A stretch of DNA of 64,000 nucleotides from Variovorax sp. V93 (GCF_041154485.1 NZ_AP028669.1:5125001-5189000); one strand, 5' to 3'; shown: positions 30,692 through 39,905, counted from the stretch's first letter. Notes: generated by a model not told the origin, from the sequence alone. Made by a program: numbers and translations.

Positions 30692-33249
30692 ACATCGCGC
30701 CGGTAGCGGCCCTCTGCCACCAGGTCTTCGTAGGCCACCGAACCCAGCACCTCGCGCAACGCGAGGTCGACGCCCGGCGCCATGCCTTCGAGGCTGCCGC
30801 AGACGTAGACCACCGCACCCTCGGCCACCCGTTGGCGCAGCAGGCCGGCCGCCTCGCGCAGCTGGTGCTGCACATACCGGCGCTCGGCCTGGTCGCGCGA
30901 GAACACCAGGTCGACGCGCTCGATCGCCGCGGCCGCCTGCCACTGCGCGATTTCCCCGGCGCAGAAGGCGTCGTGCGCCGCATTCCGTTCGCCGAACACC
31001 AGCCAGTTGCGGCCGTGGTCCCGCCGCACGCGCTCGCGAAGATGCGCGCGCAGGCCGGCAAAGCCGGAGCCATTGCCGATGAAGACGCAGGGCGCCTCAT
31101 CGTCGACGAGCGCGAAAGCGGGATTGGGCAGCAGGCGAAGCTCGACCTGTGCATCCAGCGGCGCCCCCTCGGTCAGCCAGCCCGAGGCCACGCCCATGCC
31201 GTCCGCGTGGCGGACCTGGCGCACCAGCAGCTGCACGCAGCCATCGGCCGTGGTCGAGGCCACCGAATAGCGCCGCGGCGCCAGCGGCACCAGCATGTCG
31301 GCCAATGCCTGCGCGCTGGCCGCCGACGCTGCGGGAAGCATGCTGCGAGACAGCGCGTCTTCGAGCGTGCGCTCGCGGCCATCGCAGTGCACGCGCGCTC
31401 GTCCGTCGAGGCCGGTGCGGCGCAGGAATTGCCCGACGGCGTGGCCGGGCTGGCGCGGCAGCAGTTCGACAAGCGCGCCCGGCGCCCAGGCGGCTGCGCC
31501 GGCATGCGCGAGCTCGATCTCGAAGAGCGGATCGCCCTGGCTGCCGGCATTGAGCAGGGTGCGCCGCACGAGGCGCCAGGGCCCGAAGGGCGCCGCCTTC
31601 GCTTCGTGCGCCTTCCATGCGCCGGGCTGCAGCACGCCGAAGGCTTCGGCCAGCGACTGCTGCCAGCGGGCCAGCGCACCGGCATCGCCGTTGTGCACTT
31701 CGATCATCGGGAACAGCGCCTGCGCGCCGTGGCCGCGCAGGTCATGGTCCAGCGCCCTGCCGAAGCCGCAGAAGTTGGCGTAGTGCCGGTCCCCCAGCGC
31801 GAGCAGGCCGTAGTGCACATGCTGCAGGCCGGAGCCGGTCTGCAGCGCGAACTGGCGCGCAAAGGCGCGCAGGCTGTCCGGCGGATCGCCGTCGCCGAAG
31901 GTGCTGGCCACCAGCAGCACCTTGCGGTAGCGCCGCAGCGCATCCACGCTCAGGCGCACCAGCGGCTGCAGCACCACCGCGACGCCGGCCGATTGCAGCA
32001 CCGCGGCCGTCTGCAGCGCGATGCGCTCCGCCTGGCCGGTCTGGCTCGCAAAGGTGAGCAGCACGGGCTCGGCGCCGGGCCCGTCGGACCGCAGCGCAGG
32101 ACCGAGCCGCGTGCGCTCCTCGCGTACGGCCCGCTTGGTGCGCCGGCGTCCGAGGTAGAGCATCCACCCCGTGATCGCGAACAGCGCCAGGCCCAGGCTG
32201 CTGAGCAGCATCACGATGCGGCCCGGCAATCCCCAGTAGGTGCCCATGTGCATCGGATAGATGCTGTTGACCAGCCGGCCGGCCAGCGGCTTGTCGGCAT
32301 AGCGCTGGTGCCGGGTGGGCTCGCCGGTGGCGGCGTCAAGGTAGAGGCGGTTGCGTGCGCGTTCGTGTTCGGGGTGGGCGCGCAGGTAGGTCACTTCGAG
32401 CTGCGATGCATTGCGCGCCGGCAGGCGCAGCGTGGCCAGGCTCCAGTCGCCGCCGGTTTCGTCGAGGAAGGATTGCCACACGCGCTGCAGGTCGGGCGCC
32501 GCCTGCGCCTTGGCGGGCGCGCTGCCGGCCTGCATGCCCTGCGCACGGACCACGCGCCCTTCGCCGGCGGCGTTGTCGACCATCGCGCGCACGGCGTCGA
32601 AGCCCCAGTAGATGCCCGTGAGGCTCGAGACCAGGTACACCAGCAGCGCGAGGGTGCCGGCCACCGCATGCAGGTTCCAGAGAAAGGCGCGGCCGGTCAG
32701 CGCGAAGTCCAGCTTCAGCCAGGCCTGCCACGCGAGCGGCCGGCGCGGCCAGCGCAGGTAGAGGCCCGACAGCGCAAGCACCAGCAGCCCCGCGGCCAGG
32801 GTGCCGGTGACGGGCTTGCCCGCATCGCGCGGCAGCAGCAGCCAGCGATGCAGGTGCTCGGCGAACTCGAAGAAGGCCTCGCCCGCGGGCACGGGCAGCA
32901 GCGCGCCGGTCCAGGGATCGGCCAGCCGGACCTCGCCCTGGCGCTGGCCTTCGGGCGGCGCAAAGTTGATGCGCGCCGGCCGCCCGGCTTCGGCAAACAC
33001 CGTGAGCGCCGCGATGCGCAGTGCCGGCTCGGCCGCCTGCACCTGCACCTGCGCCGCGAGCGCCGCGGGCCGCAGCGCCGGCGCACCAGCCAGGTTGGGA
33101 ATGTGGCGCAATTCGGGATTGAGCGCGTCGACGATCTCCGCGCGAAAGGAAAGCACCGCGCCGCTCAGCCCGATCACGACGAGCACGCTGCCGGCGGTGA
33201 TGCCGATGAACCAGTGGATCTGGAACCAGATCCGTCTCAGGAGAGCCAT
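30685..33249 (-). CDS. PepSY-type membrane protein fused to flavodoxin/FAD-NAD(P)H reductase (probable ferric-siderophore reductase)
   Basis: An 854-residue fusion. The N-terminal 370 residues are PepSY-TM-like with four main membrane segments (FIGITAGSVLVVIGLSGAVL, GTLAAGLLVLALSGLYLRW, LVYLVSSLTGIYWGF, IVMLLSSLGLALFAITGWML). A flavodoxin domain follows (LLTFASQTGQAE near residue 395, STFGDGDPPDSLR), then a sulfite-reductase/P450-reductase FAD and NAD(P)H module (PRRYSVASTTAD, VFIGNGSGFAGLRAHL, YVCGSLEGMAPG). Such proteins reduce ferric siderophores at the inner membrane. It lies 53 bases after the TonB receptor gene in a Fur-controlled operon. The start at 33249 gives the first membrane helix its usual position. 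Confidence 0.9.
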   Translation of the reverse strand: MALLRRIWFQIHWFIGITAGSVLVVIGLSGAVLSFRAEIVDALNPELRHIPNLAGAPALRPAALAAQVQVQAAEPALRIAALTVFAEAGRPARINFAPPEGQRQGEVRLADPWTGALLPVPAGEAFFEFAEHLHRWLLLPRDAGKPVTGTLAAGLLVLALSGLYLRWPRRPLAWQAWLKLDFALTGRAFLWNLHAVAGTLALLVYLVSSLTGIYWGFDAVRAMVDNAAGEGRVVRAQGMQAGSAPAKAQAAPDLQRVWQSFLDETGGDWSLATLRLPARNASQLEVTYLRAHPEHERARNRLYLDAATGEPTRHQRYADKPLAGRLVNSIYPMHMGTYWGLPGRIVMLLSSLGLALFAITGWMLYLGRRRTKRAVREERTRLGPALRSDGPGAEPVLLTFASQTGQAERIALQTAAVLQSAGVAVVLQPLVRLSVDALRRYRKVLLVASTFGDGDPPDSLRAFARQFALQTGSGLQHVHYGLLALGDRHYANFCGFGRALDHDLRGHGAQALFPMIEVHNGDAGALARWQQSLAEAFGVLQPGAWKAHEAKAAPFGPWRLVRRTLLNAGSQGDPLFEIELAHAGAAAWAPGALVELLPRQPGHAVGQFLRRTGLDGRARVHCDGRERTLEDALSRSMLPAASAASAQALADMLVPLAPRRYSVASTTADGCVQLLVRQVRHADGMGVASGWLTEGAPLDAQVELRLLPNPAFALVDDEAPCVFIGNGSGFAGLRAHLRERVRRDHGRNWLVFGERNAAHDAFCAGEIAQWQAAAAIERVDLVFSRDQAERRYVQHQLREAAGLLRQRVAEGAVVYVCGSLEGMAPGVDLALREVLGSVAYEDLVAEGRYRRDVY

Positions 33250-33302
33250 GGAAAAAACGCCGAAGGATGTGAAGGGCCGCTGCCGTCTTGTTGCGGATTC
33301 GT

Positions 33303-35417
33303 TCAAAGGTCGACCTTGAGCGTCGCCTTGATGCTGCGCGGCGCGCCCACGGCCAGCCGCGTGCCGGCCGCTGCCCAGTAGCGCTTGTCGGCCACGTTGT
33401 CGACGTTGACCTGCCACAGCGTGCGCTTGCCGAACAGCTGCGTCACGTAGCGCGCGCCCAGGCCGAAAAGGGTGTTGCCGCCGATGAAGGCCTGGTTCAG
33501 GTCGTCCACCGGCCGGCGCCCCGTGTAGTAGGCGCCCGCGTTGACCGAGAGGCCCGGCACTGCGGCGATGTCGTACGAGAGAAAGACGCTGGCCGTTTGT
33601 TTGGCGGTGTTCTCGGGCATCTTCCCGTTGTATTGCGCGTTGATGCCGCGGAACTCGGCATCCAGCGACTGGGCCGACAGCTGCCAGGCGAGCGCGCGCG
33701 TCAGGCGGCCCTGCGCCGAGACTTCGAGGCCGCGGTAGCGCTGGCGGCCGTCGGCCACGAAGGTGTTGGCGCTGTTGGTGTAGGCGCCGGGGCGTTCGAT
33801 GTCGAACAGCGCACCCGACAGCAGCATGCCGCCGTCGCTGAGCCAGCGCAGGCCGATTTCCTTCTGCTTGCTCACGCCGGGCGGCATGTGGGCGTTCTGG
33901 TTGGCGGTGCCGGCGGGCGCGATCTCGCCTTCCTCCACGCCCTCCGCATAGGAGACGTAGCCCACCAGCGCGGACGTGAACTTGTAGCTCAGCGCCGCGA
34001 GCGGCGTGGTCTTGCGCACGTCGTAGGCGATCGGCGGGATCGTGGCGCTCGCGCCCTGCGTGCTCTCGTAGTGGGTGCGGCGCAGGCCGGCCACCAGCTG
34101 CCACTGCGGCGAGAAGCTGATGCGGTCGAGCGCATAGAGCCCGAGCTCCTCGCTTTCCTGGGCGCCAGTGGTGGGCCGGGCCGGCCGCGCCGTCAGCGGC
34201 AAATAGCCGATGGGCACCGGGTTGTACAGGTTCTGCACGGTGCTGGCGCCGCCGTAGTTGCGCTGGAAGATCGGGTCCTGCGTCTTCTTGCTGCGCGCGG
34301 CGCCGAGCGTGAGTTCGTGCTGCACGCTGCCGGTCGAGAAGGTGCCGAACAGCTCGGTGCGCAGCAGGTCCGAGGTCTGCTTGAGGCTCTGGTCGTTGCC
34401 GGTGATGCGGCCGGCGCCTGTCAGCACGTTGTAGTTGCTGAAGCTTGCGAGCCGGCGGTCGCGCTCGGCTTCGGAGTGGCCGGCTTCCACGGTCAGTGCC
34501 CAGTTGCCGCCGAGCGAATAGTCGGCGCGCAGCTGGGTGTTGGTGACTTCGGCATCGAACACGGCCCACGGCGGCCCGAGCAGCTTGTCGGGGTTGGGCA
34601 CGGCAGGCAGGGCGATCACCCCGTTGACAGCCGCCAGCCGGGTGATGCCGGCCTGCTCGGTGATGCGCTTGCGGTAGTTCTCGACGTCGGCCTTGAGCGT
34701 GAGCCGGCTGTTGATGCGCCAGTCGAACGCGGCCGACACGAACCTGCGGTTGCCGTCCACGCCGTCGATGTTCGAGCCGATGCGCCCGCCGGCGGCGTTG
34801 ATGCGCAGCCCGTACTGGTTCTGGTCGCCGAACTGGCGCCCGAGGTCGGCCAGTGCCTGTGCCGAGCCGCGGTCGTCGAGCGTGAGGCCCACGGTGCTCA
34901 CGGGCGTGCTGCCGGCGCGCTTGGTCACGAGGTTGACGATGCCCGCCGGCGTGGTGAAGCCGTAGTAGAGCGCCGAGGCGCCCTTCAGCACCTCGACGCG
35001 CTCCTTGTTCTCCATGGGAATCTCGGAGACGTTGGGAATCGCGAGCGAGCCGTTGAGCCGGTAGTTCGTCCGGTTCTCCACCGCGATGCCGCGGATCACG
35101 AGCTGGTCGAAGGTGTCGCCGCCGTTCTGCTGGCGCGTCACGCCGGCCGTGTTGCGCAGCGCCTCGTAGATGCTGGCCGCGCCCTGCAGCTCCAGCACCT
35201 CGCGCGTGACGGTGTTGACCGTGGCGGGCACGTCCATGATGCCGGCGCCGCGGAAGGTGCCGGCCTCCACCGTGTTGGCGACGAAGCCGGTGGTCGCACT
35301 GGATTCCACCGTGACGGTGCCGAGCTGCCCGCGCGCCTCGGCGGCCGGCTCGGTGATTTGGGCATGGGAAAAGGCCCCCGCGAGCGCGAGAGGCGTGGCC
35401 AGAAAGAACTTGTGCAT
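33303..35417 (-). CDS. TonB-dependent siderophore receptor
   Basis: A 704-residue outer-membrane receptor. The signal peptide is MHKFFLATPLALAGAFSHAQ. Near residue 32 there is a TonB-box-like stretch (LGTVTVESSA). The plug domain spans about 50-160 (GIMDVPATVNTVTREVLELQ, QLVIRGI, EVLKGASALYYGFTTPAGIV), and a 22-strand barrel ends in ...RSIKATLKVDL. This is the TIGR01783-type siderophore receptor architecture. The start at 35417 is chosen for its signal peptide. A perfect Fur box lies 92 bases upstream. It is cotranscribed with the PepSY ferric reductase, so uptake and reduction of the same iron chelate are likely. The siderophore is not identifiable. Confidence 0.92.
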   Translation of the reverse strand: MHKFFLATPLALAGAFSHAQITEPAAEARGQLGTVTVESSATTGFVANTVEAGTFRGAGIMDVPATVNTVTREVLELQGAASIYEALRNTAGVTRQQNGGDTFDQLVIRGIAVENRTNYRLNGSLAIPNVSEIPMENKERVEVLKGASALYYGFTTPAGIVNLVTKRAGSTPVSTVGLTLDDRGSAQALADLGRQFGDQNQYGLRINAAGGRIGSNIDGVDGNRRFVSAAFDWRINSRLTLKADVENYRKRITEQAGITRLAAVNGVIALPAVPNPDKLLGPPWAVFDAEVTNTQLRADYSLGGNWALTVEAGHSEAERDRRLASFSNYNVLTGAGRITGNDQSLKQTSDLLRTELFGTFSTGSVQHELTLGAARSKKTQDPIFQRNYGGASTVQNLYNPVPIGYLPLTARPARPTTGAQESEELGLYALDRISFSPQWQLVAGLRRTHYESTQGASATIPPIAYDVRKTTPLAALSYKFTSALVGYVSYAEGVEEGEIAPAGTANQNAHMPPGVSKQKEIGLRWLSDGGMLLSGALFDIERPGAYTNSANTFVADGRQRYRGLEVSAQGRLTRALAWQLSAQSLDAEFRGINAQYNGKMPENTAKQTASVFLSYDIAAVPGLSVNAGAYYTGRRPVDDLNQAFIGGNTLFGLGARYVTQLFGKRTLWQVNVDNVADKRYWAAAGTRLAVGAPRSIKATLKVDL

Positions 35418-35492
35418 GGGAAAAGCAGGGGCCGGCGCTGCTTCGATCGACGCGGGCAGCGGCCGCAAAGGAATCGTGCGGACGGGGGCGCC

Positions 35493-35523
35493 ATTCTACC
35501 GATGCATTTGAGAATCATTCTCA
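35493..35523 (-). promoter_or_regulatory. Fur box (35509-35523) with adjacent -10 box (35493-35498)
   Basis: TGAGAAT-C-ATTCTCA is a perfect 7-1-7 palindrome with one change per half from the Fur consensus TGATAATCATTATCA. On the minus strand TAGAAT follows 10 bases downstream, so Fur would cover the -35 region of the receptor promoter. The box is also 107 bases upstream of the E1 alpha gene on the other strand. Confidence 0.85.
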
Positions 35524-35629
35524 GACTTCCACTGCGGGAACACGGCAGGGGGTAAGCCCTGTGAGGCCATGTCGTCACGCTTGATACGATTTTTGCCGGA
35601 ACGCCCCCGTCAAGGGCGCTGGAGACAAG

Positions 35630-36643
35630 ATGGACCCGAGCAATTCAGGCACGGCGCTGTACCGCGCCATGGTGCGCATCCGCGCCTTCGAAAACGCCGC
35701 CGAAGCCGCCAGCCAGGGCGGCGTGAGCGCCTATGGCCAGCAGGCCGCCGGCGCCGCCAAGGTGCGCGGGCCGCTGCACCTTTCGACCGGCCAGGAGGCG
35801 GTGCCCGCGGGCGTCTGCGCGCACCTGCGCACGAGCGACTACCTCACCTCCACGCACCGCGGCCACGGCCACACGCTGGCCAAGGGCGCCGACCTTGCCC
35901 GCATGATGTGCGAGCTGTTCGGCAAGGCCACCGGCTTCAACGGCGGCAAGGGCGGCTCGATGCACATCGCGGACTTCTCGGTCGGCATGCTGGGCGCGAA
36001 CGGCGTGGTGGCGGCGGGCCTGCCGATTGCGGTCGGCGCGGCGCATGCGCAGAAGCTGCTCGGAAAAAATGGCGACATCACGGTCTGCTTCTTCGGCGAC
36101 GGCGCCATCAACCGCGGGCCTTTCCTCGAGGCGCTGAACTGGGCGCGCGTGTACGGCCTGCCGGTGCTCTTCGTCTGCGAGGACAACCGCTGGAGCGCCA
36201 CCACCGCGAGCGGCCCGATGACGGCGGGCGAAGGCGCATCGGCGCGCGCCGCCTCGATGGACATCGCGGCCACGCAGGTCGACGGCAACGACGTGTTCGC
36301 GGTGCACGAAACCGCCGCGCGGCTGGTCGCCGAAGTGCGCGGTGGCGCCGGACCGCGGCTTTTGCATGCGCTGACCTACCGCGTGAAGGGGCATGTGTCG
36401 GTCGACCTCGCGGCCTACCGCGATCCGGCCGAACTGGCCGCCGCGCTCGAAACCGATCCGATCGCGCGGGCACGCGGGCACCTTCTGGACATGGGCGTGG
36501 CCGCCGCGACGCTGGATGCCATCGAGAATGCCGCGCGCGACGAGGTGGACACCGCCCTCGCCGTGGCCGACGCCGCGCCCTGGCCCGAGCCCGGCGCCGC
36601 CTTCACCGACGTGCAGACCACGGGAGCAGGCCAATGGCTGTGA
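35630..36643 (+). CDS. Thiamine-pyrophosphate-dependent dehydrogenase E1 alpha subunit (AcoA-like)
   Basis: A 337-residue E1 alpha subunit of the acetoin/2-oxo acid dehydrogenase class. The TPP site is GDGAINRGPF...CEDN near residues 153-185. HLSTGQEAVPAGV and THRGHGHTLAKG are the usual active-site blocks. It decarboxylates or cleaves the substrate with the beta subunit and transfers the acyl group to a lipoyl E2. It overlaps the beta-subunit gene by 10 bases. No E2 or E3 gene follows, so the complex must borrow these from elsewhere. AcoA is the closest type; the substrate is not certain. Confidence 0.9.
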   Translation: MDPSNSGTALYRAMVRIRAFENAAEAASQGGVSAYGQQAAGAAKVRGPLHLSTGQEAVPAGVCAHLRTSDYLTSTHRGHGHTLAKGADLARMMCELFGKATGFNGGKGGSMHIADFSVGMLGANGVVAAGLPIAVGAAHAQKLLGKNGDITVCFFGDGAINRGPFLEALNWARVYGLPVLFVCEDNRWSATTASGPMTAGEGASARAASMDIAATQVDGNDVFAVHETAARLVAEVRGGAGPRLLHALTYRVKGHVSVDLAAYRDPAELAAALETDPIARARGHLLDMGVAAATLDAIENAARDEVDTALAVADAAPWPEPGAAFTDVQTTGAGQWL

Positions 36644-37599
36644 CAACCACGCTGAGTTATTCCGAAGCCGCCGTGCTCGCAATCCAGCGCGAAATGGAAG
36701 CCGATGCGCGCGTGGTCGTGCTCGGCGAGGACGTGGGCCGCGGCGGCATCTTCGGCCAGTACAAGGGCCTGCAGCAGGCCTTCGGCGCCGAGCGCGTGAT
36801 CGACACGCCGATCAGCGAGGCCGCGATCATGGGCGCCGGCGTGGGCATGGCGCTCGCGGGCCTGCGGCCCGTGGTCGAGATGCGGGTGGTCGACTTCGCG
36901 CTCTGCGGCATGGACGAACTGGTCAACCAGGCCGCCAAGAACCGCTTCATGTTCGGCGGCCAGGGCCGCGTGCCGCTGGTGGCACGCATGCCCGGCGGCA
37001 TCTGGGACGCCTCGGCCGCGCAGCATTCGCAGTCGCTCGAGGCCTGGTTCGCGCACCTGCCGGGCGTGGTGGTGGTGAGCCCGTCGACGCCGCAGGACAA
37101 CTACGGCCTGTTGCGCGCCGCGCTCGCGTGCGGCGACCCCGTGGTCTACATCGAGCACAAGACGCTCTGGGGCCTGCGCGGCGAGGTCGACGAAGACATC
37201 GCCGTGCCGCTCGGCAAGGCGCGGCGCATGCGCGAGGGCAACGCGCTCACGCTCGTGAGCTGGAGCCGGCAGATGCAGGCCTGCGCGGCGGCCTGCGATG
37301 CACTGGCGGCCGAAGGCATCGCGGTCGACCTGATCGACCTGCGCACGCTCTGGCCCTGGGACCGCGAGACGGTGCTCGCGTCGTGTGCACGCACCGGGCG
37401 GCTGCTGGTGGCGCACGAGGCGGTGCAGGCGGCGGGCTTCGGCGCCGAGATTGCCGCCAGCGCCGCCGAGGCCACGGGCTGCCGCGTGGCGCGGCTTGGC
37501 GCGCCGCGCATTCCGGTCGGCTATGCGCCGGTGCTGGAGGCGCAATCGCGCGTCGGCGCCGAGGCCATCGCGGCCGCCGCGAGAAAACTGCTGGGCTGA
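36634..37599 (+). CDS. Thiamine-pyrophosphate-dependent dehydrogenase E1 beta subunit (AcoB-like)
   Basis: A 321-residue transketolase-like beta subunit. Conserved blocks are VVVLGEDVGRGGIFGQYKGL, DTPISEAAIMGAGVGMALAG, the NRFMFGGQ region and the C-terminal VAHEAVQAAGFGAEIAA. It overlaps the alpha subunit's 3' end, which implies coupled synthesis of the alpha2-beta2 heterotetramer. A MarR-type regulator gene follows after 12 bases on the same strand. Compared with AcoB the protein has normal length. No lipoyl carrier is fused. Confidence 0.9.
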   Translation: MAVTTTLSYSEAAVLAIQREMEADARVVVLGEDVGRGGIFGQYKGLQQAFGAERVIDTPISEAAIMGAGVGMALAGLRPVVEMRVVDFALCGMDELVNQAAKNRFMFGGQGRVPLVARMPGGIWDASAAQHSQSLEAWFAHLPGVVVVSPSTPQDNYGLLRAALACGDPVVYIEHKTLWGLRGEVDEDIAVPLGKARRMREGNALTLVSWSRQMQACAAACDALAAEGIAVDLIDLRTLWPWDRETVLASCARTGRLLVAHEAVQAAGFGAEIAASAAEATGCRVARLGAPRIPVGYAPVLEAQSRVGAEAIAAAARKLLG

Positions 37600-37611
37600 A
37601 CCAGCCGCGCC

Positions 37612-38034
37612 ATGGACCCGCTGTTCTTCAAGCTGGTGCGGGTGGTCAATCTCACGGCGCGGCCCTTTCACGAGAAGGTGGGCCGCGAACACCACCTCAC
37701 GCTCAACGAATGGCGTGCCATGGCGGTGCTCGGCGCGCAGCCGGGGCTCAATGCCACGCAGATCGCCGATCTCACCGGCCTCGACAAGATGGCGGTGAGC
37801 CGCGCCCTGGCCGGCCTGAAGCGCCACAAGCGTGTGCAGCCCGTGGGCGACCCCACCGACCGGCGCCGCAGCCGGCTCTACCTGACGGCGGCCGGCAAGG
37901 CGCTGCACGAAACCGTCGGCGTGCTGGGCCGGCAGCGCGAGGCCGCGCTGTTCGAGGGCATCGCGGCCGACGAGCTCGCCCGCCTCGATGCCACCCTGGA
38001 CAAGCTCATTGCCGCCGTCCAGCGCGCCGGATAG
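37612..38034 (+). CDS. MarR-family transcriptional regulator
   Basis: A 140-residue winged-helix regulator. The recognition region is NATQIADLTGLDKMAVSRAL, followed by the wing GDPTDRRRSRLYLTAAG, both standard for MarR. It is 12 bases downstream of the E1 beta gene and so probably in the same operon, likely controlling it in response to an aromatic or oxo-acid ligand. Its stop is 3 bases from the convergent SDR gene. Confidence 0.88.
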   Translation: MDPLFFKLVRVVNLTARPFHEKVGREHHLTLNEWRAMAVLGAQPGLNATQIADLTGLDKMAVSRALAGLKRHKRVQPVGDPTDRRRSRLYLTAAGKALHETVGVLGRQREAALFEGIAADELARLDATLDKLIAAVQRAG

Positions 38035-38037
38035 CCT

Positions 38038-38799
38038 TCAGGCCGCGAATCCGCCGTCGATGTTGAGGCTGGCGCCGGTAACGAACGCGGCTTCGGGACT
38101 CGCGAGGTACGCCACCATGCCGGCGATTTCCTCGGGGCGCGCGTGGCGGGCCAGCGCCATCAGGCCGTGCATCGCGGCGGCGTTCGGGCCGTCGACCGGG
38201 TTCATGTCGGTGTTGACGGGGCCGGGCTGCACGTTGTTGACCGTGATGCCGCGCGGACCGAGGTCGCGCGCGAGGCCCTGCACCAGGCCCTTGAGCGCCG
38301 ACTTGCTCATGGCATAGGCGCTGCCGCCGGGCCAGGGCATGCGCTCGGCGTTGGTGCTGCCGATGTTGATGATGCGCCCGCCCTCGCCCATGTGGCGCAC
38401 GGCGGCCTTGGCCGCCACGAAGACTGCGCGCACGTTGATGTCCAGCGTGCGGTCGAAATCCTCGAGCGAGAAATCATCGAGGGTGCCGGGCAGGAAGACG
38501 CCGGCGTTGTTGACCAGCATGTCGATGCGGCCGAGCTTGCGCGCGGCTTCGTCGATGCCGGCGGTGAGCGCGGCGGCATCGGCGCTGTCGATCTTCAGCG
38601 CCAGCGCACGGCCGCCTTCGGCCTCGATGCTGCGCACGAGTTCGTCGGCCGGCGCGCCGGAGCTGGCATAGCTGAAGGCGACGGCGGCGCCGTCCTCGGC
38701 CAGGCGGCGCACGATCGCGGCGCCGATGCCGCGCGAACCGCCGGTGACGAAAGCGACCTTGCCCGTGAGCACGGGGGAAGTGGATTTGCTGAGTGCCAT
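38038..38799 (-). CDS. SDR-family oxidoreductase (3-oxoacyl-reductase-like)
   Basis: A 253-residue classical short-chain dehydrogenase. TGGSRGIG is at residues 19-26 and NNAG at about 96-99. The catalytic Ser is in NIGSTNAERM and YAMSK carries the catalytic Tyr and Lys. The C-terminus is GASLNIDGGFAA. It uses NAD(P)H on an unknown carbonyl. Its gene is divergent from a LysR regulator with a perfect palindrome between them, the typical layout in which the LysR protein controls the enzyme gene. Confidence 0.92.
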   Translation of the reverse strand: MALSKSTSPVLTGKVAFVTGGSRGIGAAIVRRLAEDGAAVAFSYASSGAPADELVRSIEAEGGRALALKIDSADAAALTAGIDEAARKLGRIDMLVNNAGVFLPGTLDDFSLEDFDRTLDINVRAVFVAAKAAVRHMGEGGRIINIGSTNAERMPWPGGSAYAMSKSALKGLVQGLARDLGPRGITVNNVQPGPVNTDMNPVDGPNAAAMHGLMALARHARPEEIAGMVAYLASPEAAFVTGASLNIDGGFAA

Positions 38800-38889
38800 G
38801 GTGATGGTTTCCTATCGGTTGTGAGGTGGAAGACCTTCAGTGTCGGGATTCCATTACCGTTCCGGTAGCCATCAATCGTTCCAATCAGA

Positions 38890-38906
38890 TTCAACCATTG
38901 GTTGAA
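38890..38906. promoter_or_regulatory. LysR-type palindrome between the SDR and LysR genes
   Basis: TTCAACCA-T-TGGTTGAA, a perfect 8-1-8 palindrome containing the LysR T-N11-A pattern, ending 9 bases before the LysR start codon. A second, smaller repeat TACCG-TTC-CGGTA is at 38855-38867. Confidence 0.65.
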
Positions 38907-38915
38907 AATAGGCCC

Positions 38916-39842
38916 ATGGAACCGCTCAATCACCTCCAGTCCTTCGTGCAGAGCGCCGAAAGCGGCAGCTTCTCGGCCGCTGCCCGCCGGCTCGGGCTCA
39001 CGCCGGCCGCGGTCAGCAAGAACGTCGCGCGGCTCGAAGCCCGGCTGGGCGTGCGGCTGTTCCAGCGCAGCACCCGCCGCCTCACGCTGACGGAGGGCGG
39101 CGAGCGTTTCCTGGGCCAGATCGGCGGGGCGCTGGCCACGCTGCAGGACGCCGTGGCCGGCCTGTCGCAGGACGACGGCCAGCCCGCCGGCACACTCAAG
39201 GTGAGCATGGGCCAGGCCTTCGGCCGCGAGCATGTGCTGCCGATGATGGGCGACTTCCTCGCGCGATACCCGTCCATCCTGCCCGACTGGCACTTCGACA
39301 ACCAGCAGGTGGACCTGGTGGGCGAAGGCTTCGACGCGGCCATCGGCGGCGGCATCGAGCTGTCGCCCGGCGTGGTGGCGCGCGAACTGGCGCGCATCCA
39401 TGTGGTGGCGGTGGCCGCACCGGGCTACCTGGCAGGGCGCACGCTGCCGGCACAGCCCGCGGAACTGGCGCAGCTCGACGCCCTGCTGCGGCGCTCCTCG
39501 CCCACCGGCCGGCTTCGCAGCTGGACGCTGCAGCATGCGAGCGGCGACCAGGCCACGGTGGAGCTGCCGCGGCCGCGCGCGATCTTCAACGACCCCGAAG
39601 CCATTGCGCACGCCGCGCTGATGGGCCTGGGCGTGGCGATGCTGCCGATGCCCTTCGTCGAACGCGGCCTGCGCAGCGGCGAGCTGGTGCGCCTGCTGCC
39701 CGAGTGGCACTTCGACGCGGGCGCGGTCTGGCTCTACTACCCGAGCAAGAAGCTGCTGCCCGCGAAGACGCGCGTGTTCATCGACTTTGTGCTGGAGCGT
39801 TTTCGCAGCGAGCGGTTTGCACAGCGGATGCAGGTGGCATAG
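38916..39842 (+). CDS. LysR-family transcriptional regulator
   Basis: A 308-residue LysR protein of the large subgroup with N-terminus MEPLNHLQSFVQSAESGSFS. The helix-turn-helix is AAARRLGLTPAAVSKNVARL and the effector domain starts near residue 90 (GTLKVSMGQAFGREHVLP). The ATG at 38916 is the one that yields the standard LysR N-terminus. It is divergent from the SDR gene; the 17-bp palindrome is probably its binding site. A Bug receptor gene follows after 63 bases on the same strand but may be separate. Confidence 0.92.
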   Translation: MEPLNHLQSFVQSAESGSFSAAARRLGLTPAAVSKNVARLEARLGVRLFQRSTRRLTLTEGGERFLGQIGGALATLQDAVAGLSQDDGQPAGTLKVSMGQAFGREHVLPMMGDFLARYPSILPDWHFDNQQVDLVGEGFDAAIGGGIELSPGVVARELARIHVVAVAAPGYLAGRTLPAQPAELAQLDALLRRSSPTGRLRSWTLQHASGDQATVELPRPRAIFNDPEAIAHAALMGLGVAMLPMPFVERGLRSGELVRLLPEWHFDAGAVWLYYPSKKLLPAKTRVFIDFVLERFRSERFAQRMQVA

Positions 39843-39905
39843 ACCGGCGCCCCACGGGGTTTTTACCCGCCATGCGCGCGGCGGTTCCCCTGTACAAACG
39901 CCCGC

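Noticed and set aside
30289..33381. Plus-strand frame of 1030 codons opposite the ferric reductase gene
   Set aside because: Shadow of a high-GC gene; no domain found.
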